From Methanomassiliicoccales archaeon RumEn M2 (lineage in GTDB: Archaea > Thermoplasmatota > Thermoplasmata > Methanomassiliicoccales > Methanomethylophilaceae): a DNA stretch of 64,000 nt. This document shows, one piece after another, positions 17,352 to 27,000 of the stretch. Each line of letters starts with the position of its first letter. Within the stretch, counting starts at the first letter, position 1. The notes beneath the pieces are model-generated. The model searched no databases, was not told where the DNA came from, and saw nothing but the letters and a program-made list of their open reading frames with translations. The DNA is taken from assembly GCA_001421175.1 (NCBI GenBank), contig LJKL01000016.1, positions 1-64,000 on the forward strand, in the 5' to 3' direction. The position numbers were made by a program, and so were the translations under genes.

Positions 17352-18859
17352 ACTGAGCTCGTCGCCCTCATGCGGTCCGCATGGCTGAGCTTGGACAGGC
17401 GTATGACCTCTTCCATGTTCAGGGACATGGCCTTGGCGATGCGTTGCCCGTAGTCCCTGTCTGCGAGATAGCAGTGGGCCGCATGACGGTACTTTATGTT
17501 CTCTGTAACAGGACCCATGTTCCTCGCCGTGTTCTCTATCAGGAGGGCTTTCTTCTCCTCGGTGATGAGGCGGTACAGGTCCCCGGGCTGGTAGAAGCAA
17601 TCGTCAGTGGGGTCCTCCTTCGGCTCATAGCGGTCCATATCCCCTTCCAGCGGCAGCGGGGGCTCCCTGTGGTCAGGCTGGTCCAGCCACTCCCCGTAGC
17701 TGTTCGGCGTATAGGAGAGGACCGATCCGTAATTGTCGTCGACGCGCATCTGACCGTCGCGGTGGTATGCGTGAACCGGTACCTTGGGGGCATTGACCGG
17801 TATCAGATCATGATTCACGCCGAGGCGGTACCTCTGCGCATCCCCGTAGGAGAAGAGCCTGCCCTGGAGCAGCTTGTCGGGGGAGAGGCCTATCCCCGGG
17901 ACGAGGTGGGCGGGATTGAATGCGGCCTGCTCCACCTGGGCGAAATAATTGTCCGGGTTGCGGTTAAGCTCCATCACGCCGACCTCTATGCGGGGGTACT
18001 CCTTGTAGCTCCACACCTTTGTTATGTCGAAGGGGTTCTCCCTGTGGTTCCTGGCCTGCTCCTCCGTCATGATCTGGAAGTAGAGGGTCCACTTGGGGAA
18101 TTCGCCCCTCTCTATCGCATGATAGAGGTCATTCTGGTGGCTCTCCCTGTCCTTCCCGATGATCTCCTCGGCCTCCCGGTCCGTCAGGTTCTTTATGCCC
18201 TGCTGGGTCCTGAAGTGGAACTTGACCCACACGCGCTCCCCTTCCTCGTTATAGAGGCTGAAGGTGTGGCTGCCGAATCCGTGCATATGGCGGTAGCTTG
18301 CGGGAATGCCCCTGTCGGACATCACTATGGTGACCTGATGCAGGGCTTCGGGAAGAAGGGTCCAGAAGTCCCAATTGCTCTGCATGGACCTCATGTTCGT
18401 CCTGGGGTCCCTCTTTATCGCGTGATTCAGGTCCGGGAATCTCAGGGGGTCCCTCAGGAAGAACACAGGGGTATTGTTCCCCACGAGGTCCCAATTCCCG
18501 TCCTCTGTGTAGAACTTCACTGCGAATCCGCGTATATCCCTCTCGGCATCCGCGGCTCCCCTCTCCCCGGCAACGGTGGAGAACCTTACGAAAACATCCG
18601 TCTTCTTCCCTATCCCGGAGAACACCTTCGCCTTCGTGTACTTGGTGACGTCTTGCGTCACGGTGAACGTCCCGAAGGCACCCGATCCCTTGGCATGCAT
18701 CCTTCTCTCAGGTATGACCTCCCGATCGAAGTGGGCCATCTTCTCCAGGAACCATGTGTCCTGAAGCATCATCGGGCCTCTGGGCCCTGCGGTCAGTGCG
18801 TTGTCGTTGTCCGGAACGGGGGCTCCATTCTTGCTTGTGAGAGGTCTCCTGCCATTCAT
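17348..18859 (-). CDS. katA: Monofunctional heme catalase
   Basis: It dismutates hydrogen peroxide to water and oxygen. It has about 503 residues, a small-subunit (clade 3-like) catalase. The distal His is in [14 protein letters not shown], the distal Asn in [14 protein letters not shown], and the heme-ligand Tyr in [15 protein letters not shown]. The ATG at 18859 is preferred over 18895 because TTTTATAG lies about 26 bp upstream. Catalase occurs only in some methanogens (family knowledge), and heme would have to be made or imported. A DUF454 membrane protein is coupled downstream. Confidence 0.96.
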   Translation of the reverse strand: MNGRRPLTSKNGAPVPDNDNALTAGPRGPMMLQDTWFLEKMAHFDREVIPERRMHAKGSGAFGTFTVTQDVTKYTKAKVFSGIGKKTDVFVRFSTVAGERGAADAERDIRGFAVKFYTEDGNWDLVGNNTPVFFLRDPLRFPDLNHAIKRDPRTNMRSMQSNWDFWTLLPEALHQVTIVMSDRGIPASYRHMHGFGSHTFSLYNEEGERVWVKFHFRTQQGIKNLTDREAEEIIGKDRESHQNDLYHAIERGEFPKWTLYFQIMTEEQARNHRENPFDITKVWSYKEYPRIEVGVMELNRNPDNYFAQVEQAAFNPAHLVPGIGLSPDKLLQGRLFSYGDAQRYRLGVNHDLIPVNAPKVPVHAYHRDGQMRVDDNYGSVLSYTPNSYGEWLDQPDHREPPLPLEGDMDRYEPKEDPTDDCFYQPGDLYRLITEEKKALLIENTARNMGPVTENIKYRHAAHCYLADRDYGQRIAKAMSLNMEEVIRLSKLSHADRMRATSSV

Positions 18860-18946
18860 GGATTCGGATTTGCTTGTCCCTATAAAAGAAATCACCGGGA
18901 ACCCCGGAATGGAAAATTATAATCCGTGGATGCCATATCCCGCAAC

Positions 18947-19576
18947 ATGGCGGATGAGGCTTACGAAGCGATGTCCAAAGCCAAACGGCAGAGGGACAGC
19001 GGGAACATCAAAGGCGCGGTGGCCACCCTTGAGGCCTACCTGGAGAAGGATCCGCACAACACGAAGCCCCGTCTGCTCTTGGCGGAGATCCTGGTGTACG
19101 GATCCGACAGCAGGTCCTACGGCATGATGCAGCTGGATATCATATTGGACCTTGAACCGGACAACCACGATGCCAGGAAGGCGCTGGTCACGGTACTGAA
19201 GGACAAGAGGAAGAACGTCGAAGAATGCGACAGGCACTACCGATACCTGGTTGAGCACTGCCCCAGGGATGCGGAGCTCATGAACAGCTACGCCATATTC
19301 TGCAAGCTGCAGCTGGTTGACTTCGACAGGGCGGAGGAGTTCTATCTGCGGGCGATAGCCCTGGAACCGAGGAATTCCGGCTGCAGGATGAATTACGCCT
19401 ATCTTCTGGCCGGGGATATGGACAGGTCCGAGGATGCGAAGGAGCAGCTGGAGACCATTCTCTCCTATGATCCTTCAGATGCCAAGGCCCAGAAGGCGCT
19501 CGCACAGCTAATGGAGAGACGTTTCAATCCCGACGGGACACCGAAGAAGAAGCGCCGCTTCTTCAGAAGAAGATGA
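18947..19576 (+). CDS. Tetratricopeptide-repeat protein
   Basis: A soluble protein of about 209 residues composed of TPR-like helical pairs. Examples are AVATLEAYLEKDPHNTKPRL, an MNSYAIFCKLQLVDFDRAEE repeat with AIALEPRNSG, and EQLETILSYDPSDAKAQKAL. It ends in a basic tail (KKKRRFFRRR). It probably mediates protein-protein contacts, with the partner unknown. The ATG at 18947 is chosen over 18926 because it lies about 30 bp from the TATA box (AATTATAA, 18912-18919). Confidence 0.78.
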   Translation: MADEAYEAMSKAKRQRDSGNIKGAVATLEAYLEKDPHNTKPRLLLAEILVYGSDSRSYGMMQLDIILDLEPDNHDARKALVTVLKDKRKNVEECDRHYRYLVEHCPRDAELMNSYAIFCKLQLVDFDRAEEFYLRAIALEPRNSGCRMNYAYLLAGDMDRSEDAKEQLETILSYDPSDAKAQKALAQLMERRFNPDGTPKKKRRFFRRR

Positions 19577-19650
19577 TCCCCGTACGCTGGACACTACTTA
19601 ACGCTGTAAATAAATAATAGCGACGGGCATTCAGACGCCAGGTGAGTCAG

Positions 19651-20199
19651 ATGACTGCTAAGGAGCTTAAAGGAAGCAAGACAGAGAAGAATCTCATGGA
19701 GGCATTCTCCGGAGAGAGTCAGGCCAGGACGAAATACACATACTACGCCTCTCAGGCCAAGAAGGAGGGCTACGAGCAGATCGCAGAGATATTCATGGAG
19801 ACCGCCGAGAACGAGAAAGAGCACGCAAAGCTCTGGTTCAAGGAACTCCACGGCGGAGGGGTCCCCATGACGATCCAGAACCTGAAGGACGCTGCGGCCG
19901 GTGAGAACTACGAGTGGACGACCATGTACTCAGATTTCGCCAAGGTCGCCAGGGAAGAGGGCTTCGTGGACATCGCCAAGGCCTTCGAGAGCGTCGGCAG
20001 CATCGAGAAGCTGCACGAGGAGAGATACCTGAAGCTCCTGAGCAACATCGAGAACGGACTCATTTTCGAGAGGGACGAGGTAGTCATGTGGAAATGCCGC
20101 AACTGCGGATACATACATGTGGCGAAGAAAGCCCCGAAGGAGTGCCCTGCCTGCAAGCACCCGCAGGCATACTTCGAGATCAGGGCTCAGAACTGGTGA
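19651..20199 (+). CDS. Rubrerythrin
   Basis: A non-heme di-iron peroxidase that protects anaerobes from peroxide. The ferritin-like domain (residues 1-135) carries the Glu/His ligands ([46 protein letters not shown]). A C-terminal rubredoxin-type domain has [24 protein letters not shown] at 19642 is an alternative start. A TATA box (AAATAAATA, near 19608) and a downstream hairpin suggest it is transcribed alone. Confidence 0.95.
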   Translation: MTAKELKGSKTEKNLMEAFSGESQARTKYTYYASQAKKEGYEQIAEIFMETAENEKEHAKLWFKELHGGGVPMTIQNLKDAAAGENYEWTTMYSDFAKVAREEGFVDIAKAFESVGSIEKLHEERYLKLLSNIENGLIFERDEVVMWKCRNCGYIHVAKKAPKECPACKHPQAYFEIRAQNW

Positions 20200-20207
20200 A
20201 ACCTTTT

Positions 20208-20240
20208 TCCCACCTTATGGTGGGACCTATTCTCTTTTTA
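20208..20240 (+). terminator. Hairpin terminator after rubrerythrin
   Basis: TCCCACC (20208-20214) pairs with GGTGGGA (20219-20225) around a four-base loop, and a pyrimidine-rich tract with TTTTT follows. It lies 9 bp after the rubrerythrin stop. Confidence 0.65.
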
Positions 20241-20265
20241 TCCTGCATCAGCCTACGCATTCAGC

Positions 20266-20539
20266 ATGAACACCATCGATGTGCCTGAAGTTGAAGCGAA
20301 GTTCGCCTACCTTGACCCCGAAGAGATGCGCTGCATGATCAACAATCTCATATGCCGTGACGGCGACTGCCGCAGATGCAGCTTCGTATCCGACGGGTCG
20401 CTGTCGTACCTCACCGATTCCATATGCAACGAGCTCGAGATCATAAAGGTACCTCCTGGGAGAGGACTTCGATGACGAGGACGATGAATCGTCCTGCGGC
20501 TGCGGATGCAGCTGTGACAGCGAAGACGAGAAGGACTGA
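20266..20539 (+). CDS. Small Cys-rich acidic protein of unknown function (frameshifted)
   Basis: The first frame encodes about 60 residues with two Cys clusters (CMINNLICRDGDCRRC) and then runs into LEIIK. With one A removed from AAA at 20445-20447 the frame continues as RYLLGEDFDDEDDESSC and ends in CGCGCSCDSEDEKD at 20539. That gives a coherent protein of about 91 residues with an acidic, Cys-rich tail. I do not know the family. The tail could bind metal. The ATG is about 27 bp from a TTTTTATC element, so it is probably leaderless. It converges on the aCPSF1 gene. Confidence 0.5.
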
Positions 20540-22447
20540 TCACTTCAGCCTTATCGTCTCCAGATTCAACGGGGCCTTCGTCTCTATCCTGTATTTCTGA
20601 TATATGGAAGAGGCGAGGTCCATACATTTTCTGTCCTCCCCGTGCCCGATTATGACCTTTGTAGGTCTGGGCTCCATGGTGGATATGTACTTCATCAGCT
20701 GTCTGCGGTCAGAATGGCCGGAGAAGCCGTCCACGGTCTCGATGTTCATCTTGACATCCAGTTTTATGTTCCTGCCTCTGTCGTGGACGGTGATGTCCTT
20801 CCTGCCGCGCTGTATCATCCTTCCCGTCGAGCCCTCGCTCTGATATCCGACGAACAAGAGCCAGTTCAGCGGATTATCCGCCCATTCCTTGAAGTACTCC
20901 ATGACCGGCCCGCCGGTCATCATACCGCTGGTCGCCAAGACTATGCACGGATCGGGGGAATGGCATATCTCCTCCCTCATGGAGGATGTCTCCACTCTGC
21001 GGAATATTGGAGAAAGGAAGGGATTCTCATTCTGCTGGAATATCTGGGTCTTCAGGCTGCTGTTGAGGAACTCGGGATATGCCGTATGTATGGCTGTGGC
21101 CTCCCATATCATACCGTCCAGATAGACGGGCATCTGGGGCAGCCTTCCTGTGCGCATCATCTCCTCGATGACGAGCATGACCTCCTGGGACCTTCCCACG
21201 GCGAAGACAGGTATCAATACCTTACCGCCATTCTCCGTGGCCTGCTGCAGCAGATCATACATCTCCTGGGATGCCTCCATACGGCTGGGCTGGTTGTCCT
21301 TGGCCCCACCGTATGTGGATTCTATCACCAGGGACTCGAGGCGTATGAACTTGTTGACTGCGGGATTGAAGAGCCATGTCTTCTCGAATTTGTTGTCCCC
21401 GGAGAATGCGACATTATGGAATCCGTTGCCTATGTTGAAGTGGGCCACCGCTGATCCCAGGATGTGCCCCGCATTGTGGAATGTCAGCCTCACATCAGGG
21501 GATATATCGGTCGTCTTATCGTAATTTATCGGTATAACGTGCAGTATCTCGTTCCTGACGTGGGACGCCTCGTAGGGCGCTTTTTTCGCCTCACCGTAGA
21601 TCAACTTGATGAAATCGAGCTGCAGCATGGCCATGAGGTCCCTTGTGGGAGGTGTGCAGTAAACGGGGCCGTCGTACCCGTACTTGAAGAGCACCGGCAG
21701 GATCCCACAGTGATCCATATGGGCATGGGTTATCACAACGGCGTCTATCTCGCTGAGAGGCTGCATCTCCGGGACGTTGAAGTACGGGAACCCGTCGCTG
21801 GACGGGTCTATCCCGGAATCTATGAGTATCCTGCTCTCCTTCGTCTGAAGAAGCGTCGCCGATCTGCCGACCTGCCTGAAGCCTCCGAGGGCCGTCATCC
21901 TGACGAACTGCTCCCCGGACTCCAGGGTGGGCCTGGATATCTTGCGGCCTATGCGCCTGAGTATCTCGGTCCTCTCCTCCCTGTTGTGCCTCAGATATCC
22001 TCTGACATCCGAGATCGTCTTGGAGTGTATGGGCGGAGCCCTGACAGGCTTTATGTTCCATCCGGTATCAGCTCTTATCTCGTTGAGGAGCTGACCCCCC
22101 TTGCCAACTATGACATGGGGGTTTGTGGCCTCGACCATGACCACGCCCGTATCATAATCGAAGAACATGTCCGTTATGTTGGCATCCGCCGGGGACATCT
22201 CCTTTATCCTTGCCTCAACGTCGTCGGAATCACTGAGGGACTTGGGATCCGGTCTTATGTCGAATCTCTTCCTGAGCTGGTTGGCCAGCTGCTTTGTGAT
22301 ATTGGAATCCTCAGAGAACTTCTCGAAATCCTTGGAATATATGACGACTATCGGTCCTTCGAATTCGATGCCCGATATATCTATCTCAGCTGGCACTATT
22401 TTGCGTATCTCCTCACGTAGCGTGTCGAAGAGTCTGTCCGTATTCAT
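20540..22447 (-). CDS. Archaeal CPSF73-like ribonuclease aCPSF1/FttA (transcription termination factor)
   Basis: A 635-residue protein with tandem N-terminal KH domains (including HVIVGKGGQLLNEI). These are followed by a metallo-beta-lactamase core (VITHAHMDHCGILP; GHILGSAVAHF; AFSGD) interrupted by a beta-CASP domain, and a C-terminal VDGFSGHSDR motif. In archaea this 3'-end endonuclease terminates transcription (established for aCPSF1/FttA). All zinc-ligand motifs are intact, so it should be active. Confidence 0.95.
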   Translation of the reverse strand: MNTDRLFDTLREEIRKIVPAEIDISGIEFEGPIVVIYSKDFEKFSEDSNITKQLANQLRKRFDIRPDPKSLSDSDDVEARIKEMSPADANITDMFFDYDTGVVMVEATNPHVIVGKGGQLLNEIRADTGWNIKPVRAPPIHSKTISDVRGYLRHNREERTEILRRIGRKISRPTLESGEQFVRMTALGGFRQVGRSATLLQTKESRILIDSGIDPSSDGFPYFNVPEMQPLSEIDAVVITHAHMDHCGILPVLFKYGYDGPVYCTPPTRDLMAMLQLDFIKLIYGEAKKAPYEASHVRNEILHVIPINYDKTTDISPDVRLTFHNAGHILGSAVAHFNIGNGFHNVAFSGDNKFEKTWLFNPAVNKFIRLESLVIESTYGGAKDNQPSRMEASQEMYDLLQQATENGGKVLIPVFAVGRSQEVMLVIEEMMRTGRLPQMPVYLDGMIWEATAIHTAYPEFLNSSLKTQIFQQNENPFLSPIFRRVETSSMREEICHSPDPCIVLATSGMMTGGPVMEYFKEWADNPLNWLLFVGYQSEGSTGRMIQRGRKDITVHDRGRNIKLDVKMNIETVDGFSGHSDRRQLMKYISTMEPRPTKVIIGHGEDRKCMDLASSIYQKYRIETKAPLNLETIRLK

Positions 22448-22502
22448 CTCGAACCCTATCTATAATGTATGGAATGCGTTTGATAAGGGGTTTGATGGAG
22501 AT

Positions 22503-23136
22503 TCAGTTGGGATATCTGAATCCGAGCTCTGCCGCGCGTGCCCTTATGTCTTCCTCGGGAACGGACTCGAAGCCGTCCGGCCCGATGAAGGATATGAGCA
22601 TGCCGTCACCGGATGCGGAGTCTCTCCTTATGGAGGAGTTGAGAGCCGCTATGGCGAGATCTATCCCTTCCTCGCGTGTCATGCCCTCTTTGTATTTCTC
22701 CTCTATGACACCCATGGCGAAGGAGGACCCTGATCCGACGGACATGTAGTTGTCCTCGATGTGCCCTCCAGCACCGTCGATGCTGAACACGTGGCCTCCG
22801 GTCTTGTCGTAACCTCCGACTATCAGGCCGACATAGAACCCCTGGCGTATTATGTTGGCAACCAGGGTCGATGCTGCCTTGACGGACATTGGCTCCCCCC
22901 CTCTTCATGCTGTAGAGGGCCACTTCCGACTGAGCGTATCTGACCATGAGCTGGGCGTCACCCACCAGGCCTGCGATCGTCATGCCTATGTTATCTGCGA
23001 TCTTGTAGACCTTCTGAACATTGGAGTGCGCTATTATGTGCCCCATCGTGGCTCTGCGTTCAGATGCCATGATGACCCCGTCCTTGCATTTCAGGCCGAT
23101 CGTCGTCGTCCCGGTCTTTAAAGCGTCTTCAGCCAT
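22503..23136 (-). CDS. psmB: 20S proteasome beta subunit (frameshifted)
   Basis: The catalytic subunit of the archaeal proteasome. The propeptide MAEDALKTG is followed by the processed N-terminus TTTIG, whose first Thr is the nucleophile. The frame breaks at a seven-C run (22895-22901 on plus). With six bases the protein continues SMKRGEPMSVKAAS and on through GGHIEDNYMSVGSGSSFA to 22503, giving a normal length of about 210 residues. The gene is essential, so the extra base is probably an error. The frame is open upstream to 23169, but the ATG at 23136 starts exactly at the propeptide. Confidence 0.93.
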
Positions 23137-23241
23137 ATGATATACCTTCCAGAAATCTGACTCCCTCAAAAGGCAGCTGTCATTCGACTTCTGCGGACAG
23201 CCTCATGCCTTTATGGCTTATAACCTTTTTCTTCCTGGTCC

Positions 23242-24630
23242 CTATGCTTTCCTCTTCCTGGGATAGTACAGCCATGTTATGATCGCACCGATAAGTGCCA
23301 GCGCGGCAGTTATCAGGAAGGTTGAGCGGCTTGCGCTGACGAAATTCGGATAATTCGGGGGCAACAGGTTGTCTGTGCTTCCCATGAACACGGATATCAT
23401 GAACATCGCTATCCCGAGAGCCACCATCATTCCCGACTGCCTCATTATAGCTATCACGGAAGCGGAGGCACTGCTCTCCTCCCTTCCGCAGAGGCCCATC
23501 ATCACGTTGGTGTTAGGCGCCCCGAACAGTCCGTGGCATATCCCCATGAATGTGAGGGCGATCACAACAACGAACAGCGGCGTCCCTATGTCCAGGGTCG
23601 ACAGGACCAAGAGCCCCACGAAAGCTGCCAGCATCCCCGCGGTGGGCAGTATGCGCCAGTCCAGCCTGTCGCTGTACTTTCCGGCGAAGGGGGAGATCAG
23701 CACCTGGAAAAATGGCTGTACGAGCATTACCATGCCCGCTTCCGAAGCCGTCAGGGCGCCCACGCTCTGAAGATAGAGGCTGACCATCATGACAACGGCA
23801 TTCGCCGCAGCATAATTGAGGAAAAGGGACACAGAGGCCGATTTGTAGCCCTTGTTGGAGAACATCGTGAGCCTGAGGGCGGGGTGCCTCTCAGTCTTCT
23901 CTATGTGTATGAAAACAGGGAGAAGCACAAGGCCTGCGGCTATCAGGAAAGCACTGGTCAGTGACGGGAGTGTGAACACCCCGTACATTATGAGGGCGAT
24001 GGATGTTCCAAATACTACAGACCCTTTGTAATCGAAGGGCTCCCCTTTGGATGCAGGGGTGCCCTCCTTGAAATCGCTGAGCATGAACATTGCCAAAAGT
24101 GCCAGCGGCGTTATTATGTAGAATGTGCTCCTCCATCCCAATGCATCGGTGAGGACGCCGCCCAGCATGGGTCCCGTAAGGGCACCGAGATAGACGGACA
24201 TCGTGCTGAGACCGAACGCCGTTCCTCTGTTGCCCGGCGGGTACACATCGGTGAGCAGCGAGACGCTGGCAGTGAGTATGAATGAAGTGCCTATCCCCAT
24301 CGCCGATCTGAAGATCAGCAGGGACAGGAAATCCCAAGAGACAGAAGCCAGCAGGGAGAACACCAGGATCAGGGACAGCCCCAGGTATACCACCCTCTTC
24401 TTACCGCATATCTCCGAGAGCCTGGCCGCAGGGACCAGGAATATGACAGACGTTACGAAGAAGGTCGTGACTATCAGGCTCATGCTGTGGGCCCCGACAT
24501 TCAGATCATTGCCCATGGACACAAGTGCCAGACTTACCATCATCCCCATCGCCGGAGATATGAATGCCATTATGCATGCGGCCGCCAAAACCCTGCGGCG
24601 AACATTCACGGGATGATCCTGATACTCCAT
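23242..24630 (-). CDS. MFS multidrug exporter of the DHA2 (14-TM) family
   Basis: A permease of about 462 residues with close to 14 hydrophobic helices. It has the family segment SLLTDVYPPGNRGTAFGLST, the helix-5 motif GALTGPMLGGVL (antiporter motif C), and LSEICGKKRVV (motif A). It probably exports drugs or metabolites using the proton gradient. The ATG at 24630 is favoured over the GTG at 24651, because a TATA box (AATATATC on minus, about 24653-24660) lies 27 bp upstream of it. Confidence 0.85.
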   Translation of the reverse strand: MEYQDHPVNVRRRVLAAACIMAFISPAMGMMVSLALVSMGNDLNVGAHSMSLIVTTFFVTSVIFLVPAARLSEICGKKRVVYLGLSLILVFSLLASVSWDFLSLLIFRSAMGIGTSFILTASVSLLTDVYPPGNRGTAFGLSTMSVYLGALTGPMLGGVLTDALGWRSTFYIITPLALLAMFMLSDFKEGTPASKGEPFDYKGSVVFGTSIALIMYGVFTLPSLTSAFLIAAGLVLLPVFIHIEKTERHPALRLTMFSNKGYKSASVSLFLNYAAANAVVMMVSLYLQSVGALTASEAGMVMLVQPFFQVLISPFAGKYSDRLDWRILPTAGMLAAFVGLLVLSTLDIGTPLFVVVIALTFMGICHGLFGAPNTNVMMGLCGREESSASASVIAIMRQSGMMVALGIAMFMISVFMGSTDNLLPPNYPNFVSASRSTFLITAALALIGAIITWLYYPRKRKA

Positions 24631-24816
24631 TAACGGCCAATCATGCTTCACCGATATATTTCTGTTTTCAGAGTCCTTAAAATACCTGCTCGGTCATGTT
24701 CAAACGAGGAGGGTAGTGTGTAAGTCCATTCCTCGAGCATGCATAGATACCTAATCCTATGCACCTCAACTGCAAGATCAGGATGGCCGCACGTCAAGGC
24801 CTTTGCCCTTGCCCCC

Positions 24817-25311
24817 TCACTTCTCCTCGATACCATGCATGAGATAGGCATACAGGAGCAGGGACAGCCCTGCGCCCCCTGACATCCCCGTCAACGCAAG
24901 AGACGGCAAGAATGCCGCGCCCAGGTGTGCCTGGACAGCCCAATCTGCTGCCACCGGCGCTATCAGGATGATCCCTGCGATCAGAGCGATTCTCGCTCCG
25001 ATGCCCTTACGCAAAAGAAGCAGCGAAGCACCTAATGCTATACCGGGAACAGCGAATGCGCATCTGGCGCAAAGAGGTATCTGCGACCCGTTCAGTATGA
25101 CGGACCTGCCGTATTTCTGATGGCACGCGATATCCCCCAAGGCATAGACTGCGTCGGGGAAGGATATGCCCCAATAATGGTCCATTATCCCTATGGCCCC
25201 GTCAAGATGCGTGTAGGCGCCGTACGGAGCGCTGAAAGGTGCCGCGAACATCAGCGCCGCCAGCGCTGCCGCGGCGATGAGCACCGCGGTGAGGATGCTC
25301 TCGATCTTCAC
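24817..25311 (-). CDS. DUF2085 membrane protein
   Basis: A 164-residue integral membrane protein with about four helices. The conserved segment ACHQKYGRSVILNGSQIPLC followed by ARC is the DUF2085 hallmark, with a His-Gln and a CxxC that could bind metal or heme (inference). It starts at GTG 25311, about 27 bp from a TATA-like box (TTATAG on minus). Function unknown. Confidence 0.82.
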   Translation of the reverse strand: MKIESILTAVLIAAAALAALMFAAPFSAPYGAYTHLDGAIGIMDHYWGISFPDAVYALGDIACHQKYGRSVILNGSQIPLCARCAFAVPGIALGASLLLLRKGIGARIALIAGIILIAPVAADWAVQAHLGAAFLPSLALTGMSGGAGLSLLLYAYLMHGIEEK

Positions 25312-25470
25312 ACCTTGTGATTCTCCCGGCCCTATAATTCCATTTCCTCATGCGAACATCTGAGGCGGCAAACGGGACCTTCCGGTCCGTACAGGCATTG
25401 AGGTGCCGATATCCGGGATCACCGTCTGTTAGCCTTTGATCGGGAGAACGTCTTCACAGAACATGTTTTT

Positions 25471-25494
25471 GGCCCCTGCTGTGATGCAGGGGCC
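25471..25494. repeat. Perfect inverted repeat downstream of the UAG methyltransferase
   Basis: GGCCCCTGC (25471-25479) and GCAGGGGCC (25486-25494) form a perfect 9-bp stem with a six-base loop. It lies 18 bp after the stop of the minus-strand methyltransferase gene. In the minus direction it is followed by A-rich rather than T-rich sequence, so it may stabilise the 3' end rather than terminate. Confidence 0.6.
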
Positions 25495-25511
25495 TTTGAG
25501 ATCGTTTCCGA

Positions 25512-26555
25512 TCAGTCGTATCTGTCGTACTTCTCGACTGCCGTCTTCATTGCCTGGAGGTTCTCTATGGGCGTGTCTCTCGGTGTTTCGCATCCGGTCG
25601 CGAGATAGAAACTGCATCCGTCAGCTTTCGCTATGCAGTCCTTCGCATGCTCGATGACACTTTCAGGTGTGCCCTGCCAGATCACGTCCATGGGGTTCAG
25701 GTTGCCTGCGATGACGACCTCGTTGTTCATGACCTTCTTTATCTCCACAAGGTTCGTCATGTAGTCGAAGCTGAAGAGAGGGGGTTTGATCTCCTTGAAT
25801 GCCTCAACGACCGGTTCGGTCTCGCCGCAAACGTGCAGATACACGTACGCCCCGTAATCCTTCTTCCATCCTTCGATCACCGGCTTTATGTAGGGTGTGC
25901 AGAACTCCCTGAAAGTATCCGCATTGATCGGGGACCCGGATGCCGACGGGTCTGCGATGTATACGGCATCACAACCGAAATCAAGGCCTGTGCGGACGAG
26001 ATCGTCTATGAATCTCCCGGTCCTCTTCATTACCTTCTGAGCAAGTTCTGGTTCCAAAAGGAAATCCATCAGCAGCTGTTCGACACCTCTGAGGTGCCCT
26101 GCAGAAGTCATTATGCTCCAGCTGAGGGACTGTGTGATATACTCGTCCTCAACCTCTGCCATAAGCTTCTCCTTGCTGAGCATGGTCTTCCAGAGCATGG
26201 GGCATTCCTTCTCATTGCGGGGATCATAGAACGGCTTGGTATCCACATCCTCAGCTTCGTTGAAGTAATGGGAGAGGATGTTCGAATAGTTGTTATCCAC
26301 GAACTTCATTTCCATGCCCAAATCGATGAAGGGACCGTTCGGTTCGACGCAGGTATGTCCGAGAGCGTCAGTACCGGCCATCCTCGCGAACTTCCTCATC
26401 AAGTCGACTGCGAGCTTGGCGTCACAACGGACATCCTTCCATTGATATCCCATTGTTTGGGATGCAACGATCCCGTTTATCTACCATATCGGGACGCGAT
26501 CGGGCTTCTCACCGTTGAATACTGCGGTTTCTCTTTCTTTAGGTGTCATTACCAT
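25512..26555 (-). CDS. MtaA/UroD-family methyltransferase with an in-frame UAG (possible pyrrolysine) codon
   Basis: Read through one TAG at 26481-26483, this is a 347-residue protein of the uroporphyrinogen decarboxylase/MtaA-CmuA superfamily. Its members move methyl groups from corrinoid proteins to coenzyme M or another thiol. The N-terminus (TPKERETAVFNGEKPDRVPI, then W) is followed by the UAG at codon 25 and continues INGIVASQTMGYQWKD in the same frame, as in intact relatives. The zinc motif HxC (YLHVCGETEP) and the later Cys (ATGCETPRDTP) indicate a thiol-activating methyltransferase rather than a decarboxylase. SD and TATA elements (ATTAAATAG, 26608-26616) precede the upstream ATG, not the internal one at 26453. 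Alternatives are a nonsense mutation or a base-call error. Confidence 0.75.
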
Positions 26556-27000
26556 AGATTTCAACTCTTCTCTGTACCTTCGCGTACTATTCAAATTCAG
26601 AATCAGGCTATTTAATCCGAACCTAAGACCCAGAGGATTTCCAAAGGAAAAAAGGAAGGATTTCAAGAACAATGAACATAATTGCTTTTTTTACACGATT
26701 GTTAAATCAATGAACACGGATGAGGCCAGCAGGTACAGAAAGGAGCATATAATTGAGAATGCGGTGCCCGAGAAGGCGGGCCGGTTGGCTTCAGGGTCGC
26801 ATGATTCTCAAGGTGCTTTCTTGAGAGCCTCCGTGTTTCGATCCCCGCTCCTTTTCTCTGTCTCGCATAAGGCGCCGTGCGGGAGAGGGGAGTCAGCACC
26901 TCCTCCGGATGTCCTTGGGCCATAGGATGAGATGCGGGATCTCCTCTCAATGAGCCAATGCCTATTCTTTGATGCCTCCTGAGACTGCGGTCCCTTTCCC
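26556..27000. other. Intergenic stretch between the methyltransferase and the pilus locus
   Basis: It holds the methyltransferase promoter (about 26585-26620), a T-tract at 26687-26692, and from 26710 a 71-codon plus-strand frame (MNTDEASRYRKEHIIENA...). A minus-strand frame of 100 codons overlaps it. Neither has a recognisable domain. Short complementary segments (GAGAGG near 26883 and CCTCTC near 26942) could fold. I cannot assign a function. Confidence 0.45.

Noticed and set aside
25471..25494. Treating the GGCCCCTGC hairpin as a pyrrolysine insertion element
   Set aside because: It lies after the stop codon, 1 kb from the UAG. Proposed PYLIS-like elements lie just downstream of the UAG and are not required for decoding.
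25512..26453. Taking the internal ATG at 26453 as the true start of the methyltransferase
   Set aside because: It would delete the first strand and helix of the conserved barrel, and the promoter and leader signals lie upstream of 26555.
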